From Gammaproteobacteria bacterium (GTDB lineage Bacteria; Pseudomonadota; Gammaproteobacteria; Tenderiales; Tenderiaceae), in contig JALTMR010000416.1 of the NCBI GenBank assembly GCA_027001525.1, positions 1-11,855 of the forward strand: a stretch of 11,855 nucleotides of DNA, read 5' to 3'. Below the pieces are notes generated by a model. The model had not been told where the DNA came from and did no database searches. It saw only the letters and a program-made list of their open reading frames with translations. A program made the translations under genes and the position numbers. The stretch's first letter is position 1; each line of letters begins with the position of its first letter. Shown piece by piece: positions 1 to 9,215 of the stretch.

Positions 1-2193
1 GATCACACCACCACGGCGAGCCACCACGGTCACACCGGAATCGATGGCCACAGTACGTTCCATGCCCGTACCCGACAGCGGCTTTTCCGCCCGCAACGTC
101 GGCACGGCCTGACGCTGCATGTTTGACCCCATCAGGGCACGGTTAGCATCATCATGCTCCAGGAAAGGAATTAGCGATGCAGCAACGGAAACGATCTGAC
201 GCGGGGAGACGTCAACATAGGAAACGCGATCCTTTGGTGACAAGGTAAATTCATTTTTATGCCGGCAGGAGACAAGGTCCTCGGTCAGTTCACCGTTCTC
301 ATCGACGGCAACATTGGCCTGGGCGATCACGAATTCGCCCTCTTCAATCGCTGACAGATATTCGATCTTATCCGTCAGCTTGCCATCAACAACCTTACGA
401 TAGGGTGTCTCAAGAAAGCCATAGGCGTTGGTGCGAGCAAAACAGGCCAGGGAGTTGATCAAACCGATATTTGGCCCCTCAGGCGTTTCGATGGGGCAGA
501 CGCGACCATAGTGAGTCGGATGCACATCTCGCACTTCAAATCCGGCCCGCTCGCGGGTCAGACCACCAGGGCCCAACGCAGAAACGCGACGCTTGTGAGT
601 CACCTCTGACAGCGGGTTATTTTGATCCATGAACTGCGACAGCTGGCTGGAACCAAAGAATTCCTTCACCACTGCAGAAACCGGCTTGGCATTAATCAAT
701 TCCTGAGGCATCAAGCCTTCAGACTCCGCCAGGCTGAGGCGCTCTTTTACCGCACGCTCAACACGCACCAGACCGATACGGAATTGATTTTCGATCATCT
801 CACCCACGGAACGGATACGGCGATTACCCAAGTGATCGATATCGTCCACAGTATCCAGACCGTTCTTGATATTGATCAGCGCCTTGATGACGTCAAGAAT
901 ATCTTCGTTACTTAGCGTACCGGATCCCGTCTCCTCTTCACGCTTGAGGCGGCGATTAAACTTCATGCGCCCTACCGCGGATAGATCGTAACGCTCTTTG
1001 GTAAAAAAGAGGTTACCGAACAGAGCCTGGGCTGACTCTTTCGTTGGTGGCTCACCGGGGCGCATCATACGATAGATCTCCACCAGGGCTTCCAGCTCAT
1101 CCGTGGTGGGGTCGATGCGCAACGTATCGGAGATGTAAGATCCGTGATCCAGCTCATTGGTGTAGAGTGTAGTGAACTCCTTCACTCCTGCTTCGCGCAG
1201 CTTCTCGAACAACTCTTCGGTAATTTCGTCGTTGGCATTGGCAATCACTTCGCCCGTGGACTTATCGATAACATCTTTGCCGATGGCCTTGCCGATAACA
1301 AACTCATCCGGCACAAGCAGCTTATCCATCCCGCCCTTTTCCATCTGACGGATGTGACGCGCCATGATGCGACGGCCTTGCTCCACCAGCACCTTGCCAT
1401 CAGCGTCCTTGATATCGAACAACGCCGTTTCACCCTTCAGACGCTCAGGTACCAGATCCAGCTGCAGACCCTTTTTGGTAAAGCGGAAGGTGTTCGTTTC
1501 AAAGAACTCCTCCAGAATATCGAGAGAGCTCAAACCAAGTGCACGCAGCAAAACAGTCACAGGCAGTTTGCGGCGGCGGTCGATACGAACAAACAGACAG
1601 TCATTGGGATCAAACTCGAAGTCAAGCCAGGAACCGCGATAGGGGATAACGCGAGCAGAGAAAAGCAACTTGCCGGACGAGTGAGTCTTGCCTTTATCGT
1701 GCTCAAAGAAAACACCGGGTGAGCGATGGAGCTGAGAAACCACGACTCGTTCAGTGCCGTTTATCACAAAGGTGCCGTTGTCAGTCATCAAGGGCAACTC
1801 ACCCATGTAGACCTCTTGCTCCTTGATATCTTTAATCGAGCGCTCTCCACCGGAGGTCTCTTTGTGATAAATCACCAAACGTACTTTCACGCGCAGCGGC
1901 GCAGCGAAGGTTAAACCCCTGGACTGACACTCACGCACATCAAACACCGGCTTGCCCAGGCGGTAGCTCACATACTGAAGCTCGGCACTGCCGGTGTAAC
2001 TTTTAATCGGGAAAACAGAACTAAACGCAGCATGCAGGCCTACTTCGGTCCGCTCCTCTACAGAAGCATCCGCTTGCAAAAATTTGCGGTAGGAATCCAC
2101 TTGGATAGCCAAGAGGTAGGGCACATCGAGAACACTTGACTGCTGTCCAAAAGTCTTTCGGATGCGTTTCTTTTGAGTAAAAGAGTAGGCCAT
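1..2193 (-). CDS. rpoB: RNA polymerase subunit beta, N-terminal 731 residues (partial at window edge)
   Basis: RpoB is the second-largest subunit of the core RNA polymerase and forms one side of the active-site cleft. The ATG at 2191-2193 has a GAGGA ribosome site just upstream and begins [16 protein letters not shown], the classical beta start. The reading frame stays open to base 1, so the gene is cut by the window and not truncated in itself. Compared with E. coli (1342 residues), the visible part ends near residue 724, so roughly 618 residues (about 1.85 kb) lie to the left. The rifampicin pocket is wild type: [16 protein letters not shown] around 515-530, with D523, H533 and S538 equivalent to E. 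coli D516, H526 and S531, and then [14 protein letters not shown]. The lobe and protrusion segments are present, and [10 protein letters not shown] near the edge is conserved. It is the last gene visible downstream of rplL, as in the usual rplKAJL-rpoBC operon. Identity is essentially certain. Confidence 0.98.
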   Translation of the reverse strand, partial: MAYSFTQKKRIRKTFGQQSSVLDVPYLLAIQVDSYRKFLQADASVEERTEVGLHAAFSSVFPIKSYTGSAELQYVSYRLGKPVFDVRECQSRGLTFAAPLRVKVRLVIYHKETSGGERSIKDIKEQEVYMGELPLMTDNGTFVINGTERVVVSQLHRSPGVFFEHDKGKTHSSGKLLFSARVIPYRGSWLDFEFDPNDCLFVRIDRRRKLPVTVLLRALGLSSLDILEEFFETNTFRFTKKGLQLDLVPERLKGETALFDIKDADGKVLVEQGRRIMARHIRQMEKGGMDKLLVPDEFVIGKAIGKDVIDKSTGEVIANANDEITEELFEKLREAGVKEFTTLYTNELDHGSYISDTLRIDPTTDELEALVEIYRMMRPGEPPTKESAQALFGNLFFTKERYDLSAVGRMKFNRRLKREEETGSGTLSNEDILDVIKALINIKNGLDTVDDIDHLGNRRIRSVGEMIENQFRIGLVRVERAVKERLSLAESEGLMPQELINAKPVSAVVKEFFGSSQLSQFMDQNNPLSEVTHKRRVSALGPGGLTRERAGFEVRDVHPTHYGRVCPIETPEGPNIGLINSLACFARTNAYGFLETPYRKVVDGKLTDKIEYLSAIEEGEFVIAQANVAVDENGELTEDLVSCRHKNEFTLSPKDRVSYVDVSPRQIVSVAASLIPFLEHDDANRALMGSNMQRQAVPTLRAEKPLSGTGMERTVAIDSGVTVVARRGGVI

Positions 2194-2293
2194 CGGAGTT
2201 CCTCAGTCGTTATACCTAACACAGGGGGGATCTATTACTACTGCACCACCAAGAACACCCAAAGCAGGAATCTTCTCAGCGGTAAAAATTCTT

Positions 2294-2322
2294 TGTCTCG
2301 AAAGACAGGCCGCACCAGCGGC
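2294..2322 (-). other. Pair of small hairpins in the rplL-rpoB spacer
   Basis: Two compact inverted repeats sit side by side. One is GCCGC-TGGT-GCGGC (2309-2322); the other is TGTCT-TTCG-AGACA (2294-2307), which carries a UUCG tetraloop. They directly follow the attenuator-like hairpin on the transcribed strand. In E. coli the rplL-rpoB spacer contains an attenuator and an RNase III processing site that set the ratio of ribosomal protein to polymerase output. A similar processing or stability role is an inference from position only. The remaining ~100 bases before rpoB show only the Shine-Dalgarno sequence. Confidence 0.45.
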
Positions 2323-2353
2323 AAAAGGCCGGTGGCAATTGCCACCAGCCCTT
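2323..2353 (-). terminator. Attenuator / partial intrinsic terminator between rplL and rpoB
   Basis: On the minus strand GGCTGGTGGC-AATT-GCCACCGGCC forms a 10-bp stem (one G-T wobble) with a 4-base loop, followed at once by TTTT. It starts 34 bases after the rplL stop codon. This is the form and place expected of the known partial terminator that lowers rpoBC expression relative to rplJL in gammaproteobacteria. The U-run is only four long, which fits partial rather than full termination. The strength is not measurable from sequence. Confidence 0.7.
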
Positions 2354-2386
2354 TATGGATGCGTTAACATCCAGTGTAGCGAGGAC

Positions 2387-2764
2387 TTACTTGATTTCAA
2401 CAGAAGCGCCAGCTTCCTCAAGCTTACCCTTGATCTCTTCAGCTTCGTCTTTAGCCGCTGCTTCTTTAACAGTTGCAGGCGCGCCTTCAACCATTTCTTT
2501 AGCTTCTTTAAGACCCAAGCCAGTGATCGCGCGAACGGCCTTGATCACAGAAACCTTGTTGCTACCGAAGCTTGTCATTACAACATCAAACTCGGTCTTC
2601 TCTTCAGCAGCAGCACCACCAGCATCACCGCCAGCAGCAGGCGCAGCAGCTACCGCAGCTGCAGATACACCGAACTTTTCTTCCATCGCTTCGATCAGCT
2701 CAACAACTTCCATTACGGACATGTTGGCGATTGTTTCTAAAATGTCGTCTTTAGATACAGCCAT
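2387..2764 (-). CDS. rplL: 50S ribosomal protein L7/L12
   Basis: L7/L12 is the multicopy stalk protein of the large subunit that recruits and stimulates the translational GTPases EF-Tu and EF-G. The 125 residues match the family's usual 120-130. The N-terminal dimerisation and L10-binding domain spans about 1-32 ([20 protein letters not shown]). An Ala/Gly-rich flexible hinge follows at about 35-53. The globular C-terminal domain from about 54 on includes KTEFDVVM and the factor-binding helices around [23 protein letters not shown] is preceded by AGGAGAT at good spacing. It lies 74 bases downstream of rplJ without a visible terminator, so the two are cotranscribed. The dimer partner complex is with L10, made by the neighbour, and L10-(L12) autoregulates this unit through the leader upstream of rplJ. 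Confidence 0.98.
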   Translation of the reverse strand: MAVSKDDILETIANMSVMEVVELIEAMEEKFGVSAAAVAAAPAAGGDAGGAAAEEKTEFDVVMTSFGSNKVSVIKAVRAITGLGLKEAKEMVEGAPATVKEAAAKDEAEEIKGKLEEAGASVEIK

Positions 2765-2838
2765 TTGAGTATCTCCTAAAATTTATATCGATCTAAATTA
2801 AAACCTTCGTCACGAAAAGCAGATGCGCTACGCAGCAA

Positions 2839-3369
2839 TTAAGCAGCGTCTTGCTTCTGATCCCGTACCGCAGCAACCACACGAGTAACCTTGGTAGGTA
2901 CTTCGTTGAGTGTGCGAGCAAGCTTCTCCACAGGGGCTTTCATCAGAGCCATCATCAGACTGATAGCTTGATCCTTCGTTGGCATCTTGGCCAGGCGATC
3001 AATTTCGCCAGCAGCCAGTAATTTGCCACCGATAGAAACGATTTTGACTTCAAGCTTAGCGTTATCTTTCGTGAATTCACTAATTACACGAGCAGCAGCA
3101 CCAGGGTCATCTTGCGAAAACGCAAGCACCAAGGGGCCAACTAAAGCGTCAGACATGCATTCAAAATCAGTACCCTGAATAGCGCGGCGAGCTAAGGTGT
3201 TTTTTACAACACGCAAATAAACACCGGACTCACGCGCCTTTTTGCGCAGCTCAGTCATATCTCCTACAGTCAGGCCGATATAGTGAGCAGCAACAGCGGA
3301 GTAAGCATTAGCCGCAACGTCTGCGACTTCAGCTACGATGGCTTTCTTATCATTCAGATTAAGAGCCAT
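2839..3369 (-). CDS. rplJ: 50S ribosomal protein L10
   Basis: L10 anchors the L7/L12 dimers to the GTPase centre of 23S rRNA. The 176 residues are slightly longer than E. coli L10 (165), mainly through the C-terminal tail that ends [11 protein letters not shown]. Conserved parts are the start [19 protein letters not shown], the RNA-binding segment [15 protein letters not shown] (about 50-64) and the long C-terminal helix (about 130-176) that binds L12 dimers. ATG is preceded by a strong GGAGG six bases away. The 230 bases upstream carry a structured leader, so expression is probably under L10-L12 translational autocontrol. Its neighbours rplA and rplL fit the conserved rplKAJL order. Confidence 0.98.
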   Translation of the reverse strand: MALNLNDKKAIVAEVADVAANAYSAVAAHYIGLTVGDMTELRKKARESGVYLRVVKNTLARRAIQGTDFECMSDALVGPLVLAFSQDDPGAAARVISEFTKDNAKLEVKIVSIGGKLLAAGEIDRLAKMPTKDQAISLMMALMKAPVEKLARTLNEVPTKVTRVVAAVRDQKQDAA

Positions 3370-3397
3370 AACAAACCTCCATTAGGTCTACCATAAT

Positions 3398-3415
3398 CAA
3401 CAGCACATGCTGTTG
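3398..3415 (-). promoter_or_regulatory. Hairpin just upstream of the rplJ ribosome site
   Basis: CAACAGC-ATGT-GCTGTTG is a perfect 7-bp inverted repeat with a 4-base loop. It ends about 17 bases before the GGAGG of rplJ (3376-3380). It lies at the downstream side of the L10 leader and could take part in the switch that opens or hides the rplJ start. Only the inverted repeat is seen; the function is inferred. Confidence 0.4.
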
Positions 3416-3419
3416 CCAA

Positions 3420-3510
3420 ACCACGGCGACCCATACAAAAACTAATGTACAGGTTGGCACCGTCTACGTAGGCAGAGTTACCAATTAAGCGAGTTAACAC
3501 CTACGGTCTT
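3420..3510 (-). promoter_or_regulatory. L10 leader: L10-(L12) binding autoregulatory RNA
   Basis: The minus-strand RNA has ACCGUAGG (3500-3507) that can pair with CCUACGUAGACGGU (3459-3472). This gives two short helices, CCUA/UAGG and CGGU/ACCG, separated by an asymmetric internal loop. The layout resembles a kink-turn, and the gammaproteobacterial L10 leader (Rfam L10_leader family) carries the same kind of CGUAGACGGU element in this place. In that family, excess L10-L12 complex binds the leader and represses rplJL translation. The outer boundaries given are approximate. Recognition is by motif and position; a covariance-model search was not possible here. Confidence 0.7.
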
Positions 3511-3516
3511 TGACGA

Positions 3517-3537
3517 CTGCCGACCAAAAGTCGGCAG
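3517..3537 (-). other. Perfect 8-bp hairpin at the 5' side of the L10 leader
   Basis: CTGCCGAC-TTTTG-GTCGGCAG is a perfect 8-bp stem with a 5-base loop. It is not followed by a T-run on the minus strand (TCGTCAAAG follows), so it is unlikely to terminate. It sits between the terminator-like hairpin and the L10-binding element, and is either an extra helix of the leader or a processing/stability structure. Confidence 0.5.
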
Positions 3538-3547
3538 CTCCAAAGTC

Positions 3548-3588
3548 AAAAGCCCCGCCACCACAACTCGCAATAGTGGTAACGGGGC
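3548..3588 (-). terminator. Terminator-like hairpin after rplA (partial termination or processing)
   Basis: Starting 11 bases after the rplA stop, GCCCCG + ACCAC (3588-3576) pair with GTGGT + CGGGGC (3564-3552). This makes a 6-bp and a 5-bp stem split by a symmetrical 2x2 internal loop, with an 11-base apical loop, followed by TTTT then GACTTTG. It resembles an intrinsic terminator with a short, interrupted U-run. It would separate rplKA from rplJL, as internal signals do in E. coli. No convincing new promoter is seen before rplJ, so some read-through must occur. Confidence 0.55.
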
Positions 3589-3599
3589 ATAAAATTGCT

Positions 3600-4295
3600 T
3601 TAAAGAGAAAGCGTCGATTTATCCACAGCCAGACCAGGCCCCATGGTTGTGGAGACAGTGACCTTCTTAACGTATACACCTTTGGCACTGCTGGGCTTCG
3701 CTTTGATCAAATCGGCCAGCAAAACATCCAGATTTCCGCGCAATGCCGGCACATCAAAAGAGGCGTTACCGATAGCGCAGTGAATAATGCCAGACTTATC
3801 AGTGCGGTAACGAACCTGACCGCCCTTAGCGTTTTTAACAGCAGTGGCCACATCGGGCGTCACGGTACCCACCTTGGGATTGGGCATCAGGCCTCGAGGC
3901 CCAAGAATCTGACCGAGCTGACCCACAACGCGCATGGCATCCGGAGTGGCAATAACCACATCAAAATCCATCACGCCTTTCTTGACCTCGGCCGCGAGAT
4001 CATCAAATCCCACAATATCAGCACCCGCTTCTTTTGCCGCATCAGCGTTTGCACCCTGAGCAAATACAGCAACCCGAACCGTCTTACCCGTGCCGTTAGG
4101 CAATACAGTGGACCCCCGAACCGCCTGATCAGATTTACGAGGATCAACACCCAGATTAACAGCCACATCAACCGACTCTGTAAACTTCACTGTGGACAGC
4201 TCTTTCAACAGTCCCAATGCTTCGTCAACAGCGTAGATCGCGCCAGGAGTGACCTTCTCGGCCACGGCTTTCATGCGTTTAGTAACTTTAGCCAT
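3600..4295 (-). CDS. rplA: 50S ribosomal protein L1
   Basis: L1 forms the mobile L1 stalk of the large subunit, which guides deacylated tRNA out of the E site. It is also the translational repressor of its own rplKA mRNA in the known systems. The start chosen is [15 protein letters not shown]. The frame is open further upstream into rplK (to 4346), but the family starts here and GAGGGAG lies 11 bases ahead. The 231 residues fit the usual 229-234. Domain I is split (about 1-66 and 160-231) around domain II. The signature [16 protein letters not shown] is at 131-146, and [20 protein letters not shown] is at 37-56. Its ATG is one base past the rplK stop codon, with its ribosome site inside rplK, so the two are translationally coupled. 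Confidence 0.98.
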   Translation of the reverse strand: MAKVTKRMKAVAEKVTPGAIYAVDEALGLLKELSTVKFTESVDVAVNLGVDPRKSDQAVRGSTVLPNGTGKTVRVAVFAQGANADAAKEAGADIVGFDDLAAEVKKGVMDFDVVIATPDAMRVVGQLGQILGPRGLMPNPKVGTVTPDVATAVKNAKGGQVRYRTDKSGIIHCAIGNASFDVPALRGNLDVLLADLIKAKPSSAKGVYVKKVTVSTTMGPGLAVDKSTLSL

Positions 4296-4296
4296 G

Positions 4297-4731
4297 TTAT
4301 ACAACTCCCTCGACGTCAAGCCCCATGCTTCTGGCACTACCTGCAATAGTGCGAACTGCAGCGTCCATATCAGCCGCCGTCAAATCGGGCATTTTTATCG
4401 TTGCAATTTCTTCCAGCTGAGCACGGCTCACCTTACCCACTTTCTTGGTATTTGGTGTACCGCTACCGGACTTGATACCCGCCGCTTTCTTCAACAAGAT
4501 AGCCGCCGGAGGTGTTTTAGTGATAAAGGTAAAGCTACGATCGTTATAAACACTGATCACCACGGGAACTGGCATGCCAGCTTCCAGGCTCTGAGTTTGC
4601 GCGTTAAACGCTTTACAGAACTCCATGATGTTCACGCCATGCTGACCCAACGCAGGGCCAACCGGGGGGCTTGGATTTGCTTGACCCGCCTTTACCTGCA
4701 GCTTGATATAAGCTTCAATCTTTTTCGCCAT
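4297..4731 (-). CDS. rplK: 50S ribosomal protein L11
   Basis: L11 sits at the GTPase-associated centre at the base of the L7/L12 stalk. It is the target of thiostrepton-type antibiotics and is needed for RelA-dependent stringent signalling. The 144 residues agree with the family (about 141-145). The N-terminal domain (about 1-70) has the proline-rich [18 protein letters not shown] segment at 18-35. The C-terminal rRNA-binding domain (about 75-144) has [14 protein letters not shown] and ends with the usual [10 protein letters not shown]. The ATG has AGGAG at normal distance. It is the first gene of the rplKA pair, downstream of nusG by 76 bases, where an L1-type control hairpin is seen. Confidence 0.98.
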   Translation of the reverse strand: MAKKIEAYIKLQVKAGQANPSPPVGPALGQHGVNIMEFCKAFNAQTQSLEAGMPVPVVISVYNDRSFTFITKTPPAAILLKKAAGIKSGSGTPNTKKVGKVSRAQLEEIATIKMPDLTAADMDAAVRTIAGSARSMGLDVEGVV

Positions 4732-4746
4732 GATTTACTCCTAGGA

Positions 4747-4773
4747 TGGGTGCAAGCGCCTTTCGGCTCCCCA
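4747..4773 (-). promoter_or_regulatory. Probable L1-binding site in the rplK leader
   Basis: The minus-strand RNA can fold as UGGG-GA-GCC-GAAA-GGC-GCUUGCA-CCCA: an inner GCC/GGC stem closed by a GAAA tetraloop, an asymmetric internal loop, and an outer UGGG/CCCA stem. It starts ~75 bases before the rplK start and ends six bases before its AGGAG. In gammaproteobacteria, L1 represses rplKA by binding a short stem with an asymmetric loop at this place. The GGAGCC string also occurs in the L1 region of 23S rRNA. Structure and position are seen; binding is inferred. A further inverted repeat, TTCCGA...TCGGAA (4784-4806), lies between it and the nusG stop. Confidence 0.55.
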
Positions 4774-4807
4774 ACAGCAAGAATTCCGATACCCGAAAGC
4801 TCGGAAG

Positions 4808-5341
4808 TTAACCTTTTTCTACCTGGCCAAACTCCAGCTCGACAGGCGTCGACCGGCCAAATATGAGAACCGCCACCCGCAGGCGACTCTTTTCATAATT
4901 CACTTCTTCAACGGTGCCATTAAAGTCGGCAAACGGCCCTTCAATGACCCGCACGACTTCACCTGGTTCAAACAGCACTTTGGGTCTCGGCTTTTCAACA
5001 CCCTCTTGAACACGCTGAAGAATCCGCTCTGCTTCTTTATCAGAAATAGGCGCAGGCCTGTCGCTCGTACCACCGACAAACCCCATAACTTTGGGCACAT
5101 CTTTAACCAGATGCCAGGTGTCATCGTCCAGCTCCATGTGAACAAGCACATAGCCGGGAAAAAATTTACGATCACTTTTACGCTTCTGGCCGCCACGAAT
5201 TTCGACCACCTCTTCCGTCGGCACAAGCACTTCGCCAAACCGCTCTTCCATTCCAGCGTGTTTGACCCGCTCTTCCATCGAGCGCTGCACTTGTTTTTCA
5301 AATCCGGAATACACGTGGATTACGTACCAACGCTTCGACAT
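4808..5341 (-). CDS. nusG: Transcription elongation/antitermination factor NusG
   Basis: NusG binds the RNA polymerase clamp, suppresses pausing, and links polymerase either to the ribosome (via S10) or to Rho. The 177 residues (E. coli 181) show both domains. The N-terminal NGN domain (about 1-115) starts [18 protein letters not shown] and contains [19 protein letters not shown] at about 58-76. A short linker follows, then the C-terminal KOW domain (about 124-177) with [19 protein letters not shown] and the tip segment [16 protein letters not shown]. The ATG has AAGGGGA upstream, which overlaps the end of secE. The 13-base gap to secE marks a secE-nusG operon, as throughout the proteobacteria. 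Confidence 0.98.
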   Translation of the reverse strand: MSKRWYVIHVYSGFEKQVQRSMEERVKHAGMEERFGEVLVPTEEVVEIRGGQKRKSDRKFFPGYVLVHMELDDDTWHLVKDVPKVMGFVGGTSDRPAPISDKEAERILQRVQEGVEKPRPKVLFEPGEVVRVIEGPFADFNGTVEEVNYEKSRLRVAVLIFGRSTPVELEFGQVEKG

Positions 5342-5354
5342 GCAACTAGTCCCC

Positions 5355-5693
5355 TTAACCTGTAAGCAGGCGCATCAACCACATCAGCAGTGAATCCAGC
5401 GCCCACAAAAATAATGCGACAAGAAACACCACCACTAACACTATCAGGGTAGTTTGAACAGTCTCTTTCCGGGTCGGCCAAACAACCTTGCGCACCTCGG
5501 TCTTAGCATCACCAACATAAGCCCAAGTCTGACGACCAACCGTCGTTTGATACACTACAGCCAGTGAAACCACAGCCATTACCAACAACCCTACAACCCG
5601 AAGCAACAGCCCATATTGATCCTCGAACCAATAAAACCCTGCAATACCTCCGGCAAGTAGAAGTGTAGCTATCGCTAACTTAACTTTATCCAT
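5355..5693 (-). CDS. secE: Preprotein translocase subunit SecE
   Basis: SecE is the small essential subunit that clamps the SecY channel in the inner membrane. The 112 residues predict three membrane spans: about 6-22, 28-50 and 80-108. This is the longer gammaproteobacterial form rather than the single-span form of most bacteria. The conserved cytoplasmic amphipathic helix and hinge before the last span is clear: [18 protein letters not shown] at 65-82. The start ATG follows AAGG by four bases and lies 29 bases from the 3' end of the tRNA-Trp gene. No separate strong promoter is apparent between tRNA and secE, so it may be read from further upstream. Confidence 0.97.
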   Translation of the reverse strand: MDKVKLAIATLLLAGGIAGFYWFEDQYGLLLRVVGLLVMAVVSLAVVYQTTVGRQTWAYVGDAKTEVRKVVWPTRKETVQTTLIVLVVVFLVALFLWALDSLLMWLMRLLTG

Positions 5694-5722
5694 ATACCTT
5701 TAATTCGCCCTATGCGAAAAAA

Positions 5723-5798
<76 letters not shown>

Positions 5799-5829
5799 AG
5801 AACACTTTTAAAAAACAGTGACTAGCAAC

Positions 5830-5861
5830 AAAAACGACAACGTCCCGAGCAATTCGGGACG
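5830..5861 (-). terminator. Terminator-like hairpin after tuf
   Basis: CGTCCCGA-ATTGC-TCGGGACG is a perfect 8-bp stem with a 5-base loop, 29 bases after the tuf stop, followed by TTGTCGTTTTTGTT. The T-rich tail is broken by GTCG, so termination may be partial. It separates tuf from tRNA-Trp and secE. No clear promoter is visible between this hairpin and the tRNA, so some read-through is likely. Confidence 0.55.
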
Positions 5862-5890
5862 CTCCCGCACAACTAACTTGCTACAGATGC

Positions 5891-7081
5891 TTACTCAACA
5901 ACTTTAGCAACAACACCGGCACCGACAGTACGGCCACCTTCTCGAATCGCAAAACGCAGACCTTCTTCCATCGCTATCGGCGCGATCAGGGTAACTGTCA
6001 TGGCAACGTTGTCGCCTGGCATTACCATCTCAACACCCTCCGGAAGGTCACACGCACCTGTTACGTCTGTGGTACGAAAATAGAACTGTGGACGATAACC
6101 GTTAAAGAACGGTGTATGACGACCACCTTCATCTTTACCCAGAACGTAGACCTCTGCTTCAAACTTGGTATGAGGCGTGATTGAACCGGGCTTGGCCAGT
6201 ACCTGACCACGCTCAACATCTTCTCGCTTGGTACCACGCAGCAACACGCCAACGTTATCCCCCGCTTCGCCCTGATCCAGCAGCTTGCGGAACATCTCAA
6301 CACCTGTGCAGGTTGTCTTGACGGTATCTTTAATACCAACAATTTCGATCTCTTCGCCGACCTTGATCACGCCACGCTCGATACGACCAGTCACTACGGT
6401 GCCGCGACCGGAGATGGAAAACACATCTTCCACTGGCATCAGAAAGTCACCATCAATGGCACGCTCTGGCAAAGGAATGTAGGTGTCCAGCGCATCAATC
6501 AGCTTGGCGATGGCCTGGGTACCGATTTCGCTGTCATCACCTTCCAGTGCTTTCAGCGCTGAACCGATAATAACCGGCGTGTCGTCGCCAGGAAATTCGT
6601 AGCTGTCCAGCAGCTCGCGCACTTCCATCTCAACCAGCTCCAGCAACTCTGGATCATCAACCATGTCTGCCTTGTTAAGGAAGACCACGATGTAGGGCAC
6701 ACCCACCTGGCGAGCCAGCAGAATGTGTTCACGCGTTTGGGGCATCGGGCCGTCAGCGGCGGAACAAACCAGAATGGCACCATCCATCTGGGCCGCACCG
6801 GTAATCATGTTCTTTACGTAATCAGCGTGACCTGGGCAGTCTACGTGAGCGTAATGACGTGTCTCTGACTCGTACTCAACGTGAGCTGTTGCAATAGTGA
6901 TTCCACGGGCACGCTCTTCTGGTGCCGAATCAATCTGGTCGTAACCTTTGGAGTCACCACCAAACTTCTTCGCCTGCGTTACGGTCAGCGCCGCAGTCAA
7001 CGTTGTTTTACCATGGTCTACGTGACCAATTGTGCCCACGTTTACGTGTGGCTTCGTACGTTCAAATTTCTCTTTGGACAC
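5891..7081 (-). CDS. tuf: Translation elongation factor EF-Tu (hybrid tufA/tufB position)
   Basis: EF-Tu carries aminoacyl-tRNA to the ribosomal A site and hydrolyses GTP on cognate codon recognition. The 396 residues are complete. G1 is GHVDHGKT at 19-26, switch I has [13 protein letters not shown] from 59, G3 is DCPGH at 81-85 with the catalytic His85, G4 is NKAD at 136-139 and G5 is SAL at 174-176. Domains II and III follow, ending VAKVVE. The start is GTG, common for tuf, with AAGAGGG upstream. Its 34-base distance from fusA is typical of tufA in the str operon, but downstream lie tRNA-Trp and secE, the neighbours of tufB. Bacteria of this group normally carry two nearly identical tuf genes; this one has half of each context. 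The coding sequence shows no break. Confidence 0.98.
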   Translation of the reverse strand: MSKEKFERTKPHVNVGTIGHVDHGKTTLTAALTVTQAKKFGGDSKGYDQIDSAPEERARGITIATAHVEYESETRHYAHVDCPGHADYVKNMITGAAQMDGAILVCSAADGPMPQTREHILLARQVGVPYIVVFLNKADMVDDPELLELVEMEVRELLDSYEFPGDDTPVIIGSALKALEGDDSEIGTQAIAKLIDALDTYIPLPERAIDGDFLMPVEDVFSISGRGTVVTGRIERGVIKVGEEIEIVGIKDTVKTTCTGVEMFRKLLDQGEAGDNVGVLLRGTKREDVERGQVLAKPGSITPHTKFEAEVYVLGKDEGGRHTPFFNGYRPQFYFRTTDVTGACDLPEGVEMVMPGDNVAMTVTLIAPIAMEEGLRFAIREGGRTVGAGVVAKVVE

Positions 7082-7115
7082 AGCGACGACCCTCTTAAAC
7101 TAAATTCACTAATTT

Positions 7116-9215
7116 CTAAACTAATCTTTTAACAACCGCTTCAGCAACGTTACCCGGAATCTCCGCGTATCTCTCAAATTCCATACTGTACGTTGCCCGC
7201 CCCTGTGACATCGAGCGCAACGCTGTTGCATAACCAAACATCTCTGCCAACGGCACTTCGGCTGACAGCAACCTGCCGGATGGCGAATCGTCCATCCCCT
7301 GAACTAGACCGCGCCGCCTATTGAGATCCCCAATGACATCGCCCATATAGTCCTCGGGCGTTACCACCTCGACCTTCATCAGCGGTTCCAGCAACACGGG
7401 ACCGGCTTTCATAAGCCCTTCCCTAACCGCCATGGACGCGGCGATTTTAAATGCATTCTCATTTGAGTCAACATCATGATAGGAGCCATCAAAAAGCGTT
7501 GCCTTAATATCGACAACCGGATAGCCGGCCAACACACCGCCACCCATGGCCTCTTGAATGCCCTTATCGATCGCAGGAATGTATTCACCAGGAACAGCAC
7601 CACCCACTATCTCATTAACAAACTCGTAACCGGCTCCAGCTTCCTGCGCCTCCAGTCTCAACCAGACATGGCCGTATTGACCCCGGCCTCCGGACTGGCG
7701 CACAAACTTGCCTTCGACCTCAATGCTTCCTCGCATGGTCTCCCGGTAAGCAACCTGGGGCGAGCCGACATTGGCTGAAACCTTAAACTCTCTTTTGAGT
7801 CGGTCCACAATGATCTCCAGGTGAAGCTCACCCATCCCGGAAATAATCGTTTGCCCGGACTCCTCATCGGTACGCACACGAAAAGAGGGATCCTCCTGGG
7901 CCAGCTTCGCCAGAGCCAACCCCATCTTTTCCTGATCTGCCTGAGTTTTAGGCTCGATAGCAACAGCAATCACTGGCTCGGGAAACTCCATGCGCTCCAG
8001 CGTAATCACCGAATCTAATGCGCACAAGGTTTCACCGGTAGTAACATCTTTGAGACCCACAGCAGCAGCAATATCTCCCGCCCGAACCGCTTTAATCTCT
8101 TCCCGGCTATTGGCATGCATCTGAACGAGCCGACCTATTCGCTCCTTCTTGCCTTTGATCGGGTTAAACACCGTATCTCCAACCCGAACCACTCCGGAGT
8201 AGCAACGAAAAAATGTCAGCGTACCAACAAATGAGTCCGTCGCAATTTTAAATGCCAGCGCAGCAAAAGGCTCTTCATCGGAGCTATGCCTTACTGCTTC
8301 ACTCTCCTCCGCATCGTCCAGCACGCCAGCTATGGCGGGAACATCGACAGGAGACGGCATATAATCAACAACTGCATCCAGCATTGCCTGGACGCCTTTA
8401 TTCTTGAAGGCAGAACCACACAATACAGGCACAACTTCGCTGGCGATGGTGCGTGCCCGAAGTCCGGCACGAATATCCTCGCAAGAGAGATCACCCTCTT
8501 CGAGGTATTTCTCCATCAGCTCGTCGTTGGCTTCGGCCGCAGCCTCGACCATCTTCTCCCGATACTCCTGCGCCAAATCAAGCAATTCAGCAGGAACATC
8601 AGCAACCTCGTGAGCGACGCCCTTATCCGCATCACTCCAGTAGATCGATTTCAGCCGAATCAAATCGACCACACCCTTAAAGCCTTCTTCCTCACCGATA
8701 GGAATAACCACGGCAACGGGAAGACTGCCTAAACGTTCTTCAATCTGTTCAAGCACACGAAAAAAATCTGCACCCTGGCGATCCATCTTATTAATGAACG
8801 CCATACGTGGAACGTGATACTTATTGGCTTGCCGCCATACTGTTTCGGACTGAGGCTGAACCCCGCCCACCGCACAGAACACGGCACATGCGCCATCAAG
8901 CACCCGCAACGAGCGCTCGACTTCAATCGTAAAATCCACATGCCCGGGAGTATCAATAATATTGATACGATGCTGCGGATACTGCCCTTCCATTCCGGAC
9001 CAGAAACAAGTTGTTGCCGCAGAGGTAATAGTAATACCCCGCTCTTGCTCCTGCTCCATCCAGTCCATGGTGGCCGCACCGTCATGGACCTCACCAATCT
9101 TGTGAGAAATACCTGTATAGAACAGTATTCTCTCGGTCGTCGTCGTTTTACCGGCATCAATGTGAGCCATTATGCCGATATTGCGGTAACGCTCGATTGG
9201 TGTTTTACGTGCCAC
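7116..9215 (-). CDS. fusA: Translation elongation factor EF-G
   Basis: EF-G is the GTPase that drives tRNA-mRNA translocation and, with RRF, ribosome recycling; it is the fusidic acid target. The start chosen is the GTG at 9213-9215, giving [14 protein letters not shown] (699 residues, E. coli 704). A GTG two codons upstream (9221) is also open, but the GAGGG ribosome site lies only two bases from it and eight from the chosen one, and the chosen one matches the family N-terminus. G1 is AHIDAGKT at 17-24, switch I has RGITI at 59-63, G3 is DTPGH at 88-92 and G4 is NKMD at 142-145. Domains II-V follow, with [14 protein letters not shown] in domain III and [10 protein letters not shown] in domain IV. 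It follows rpsG by 46 bases in the str operon. Confidence 0.97.
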   Translation of the reverse strand: MARKTPIERYRNIGIMAHIDAGKTTTTERILFYTGISHKIGEVHDGAATMDWMEQEQERGITITSAATTCFWSGMEGQYPQHRINIIDTPGHVDFTIEVERSLRVLDGACAVFCAVGGVQPQSETVWRQANKYHVPRMAFINKMDRQGADFFRVLEQIEERLGSLPVAVVIPIGEEEGFKGVVDLIRLKSIYWSDADKGVAHEVADVPAELLDLAQEYREKMVEAAAEANDELMEKYLEEGDLSCEDIRAGLRARTIASEVVPVLCGSAFKNKGVQAMLDAVVDYMPSPVDVPAIAGVLDDAEESEAVRHSSDEEPFAALAFKIATDSFVGTLTFFRCYSGVVRVGDTVFNPIKGKKERIGRLVQMHANSREEIKAVRAGDIAAAVGLKDVTTGETLCALDSVITLERMEFPEPVIAVAIEPKTQADQEKMGLALAKLAQEDPSFRVRTDEESGQTIISGMGELHLEIIVDRLKREFKVSANVGSPQVAYRETMRGSIEVEGKFVRQSGGRGQYGHVWLRLEAQEAGAGYEFVNEIVGGAVPGEYIPAIDKGIQEAMGGGVLAGYPVVDIKATLFDGSYHDVDSNENAFKIAASMAVREGLMKAGPVLLEPLMKVEVVTPEDYMGDVIGDLNRRRGLVQGMDDSPSGRLLSAEVPLAEMFGYATALRSMSQGRATYSMEFERYAEIPGNVAEAVVKRLV

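Noticed and set aside
1..4. The window begins with GATC, as the end of a Sau3AI/MboI library insert would
   Set aside because: A four-base match is likely by chance and the other end shows no such site; it is not evidence of cloning.
1144..1722. A 192-codon plus-strand open frame opposite rpoB
   Set aside because: It is a shadow of conserved rpoB codons; the protein has no family features.
3518..3546. TTGACT on the minus strand after the rplA hairpin as a -35 box for an rplJ promoter
   Set aside because: The hexamer at the right distance (TGGTCG) does not resemble a -10 box and lies in a hairpin.
3510..4349. A 279-codon open frame on the plus strand opposite rplA and its downstream spacer
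   Set aside because: It is antisense to rplA, has no recognisable domain and no ribosome site, and is explained by the codon bias of the real gene.
5799..5840. A promoter for trpT-secE-nusG between tuf and tRNA-Trp
   Set aside because: The stretch is T-rich but no -35/-10 pair with 16-18 base spacing could be found by eye; a weak or activated promoter cannot be excluded.
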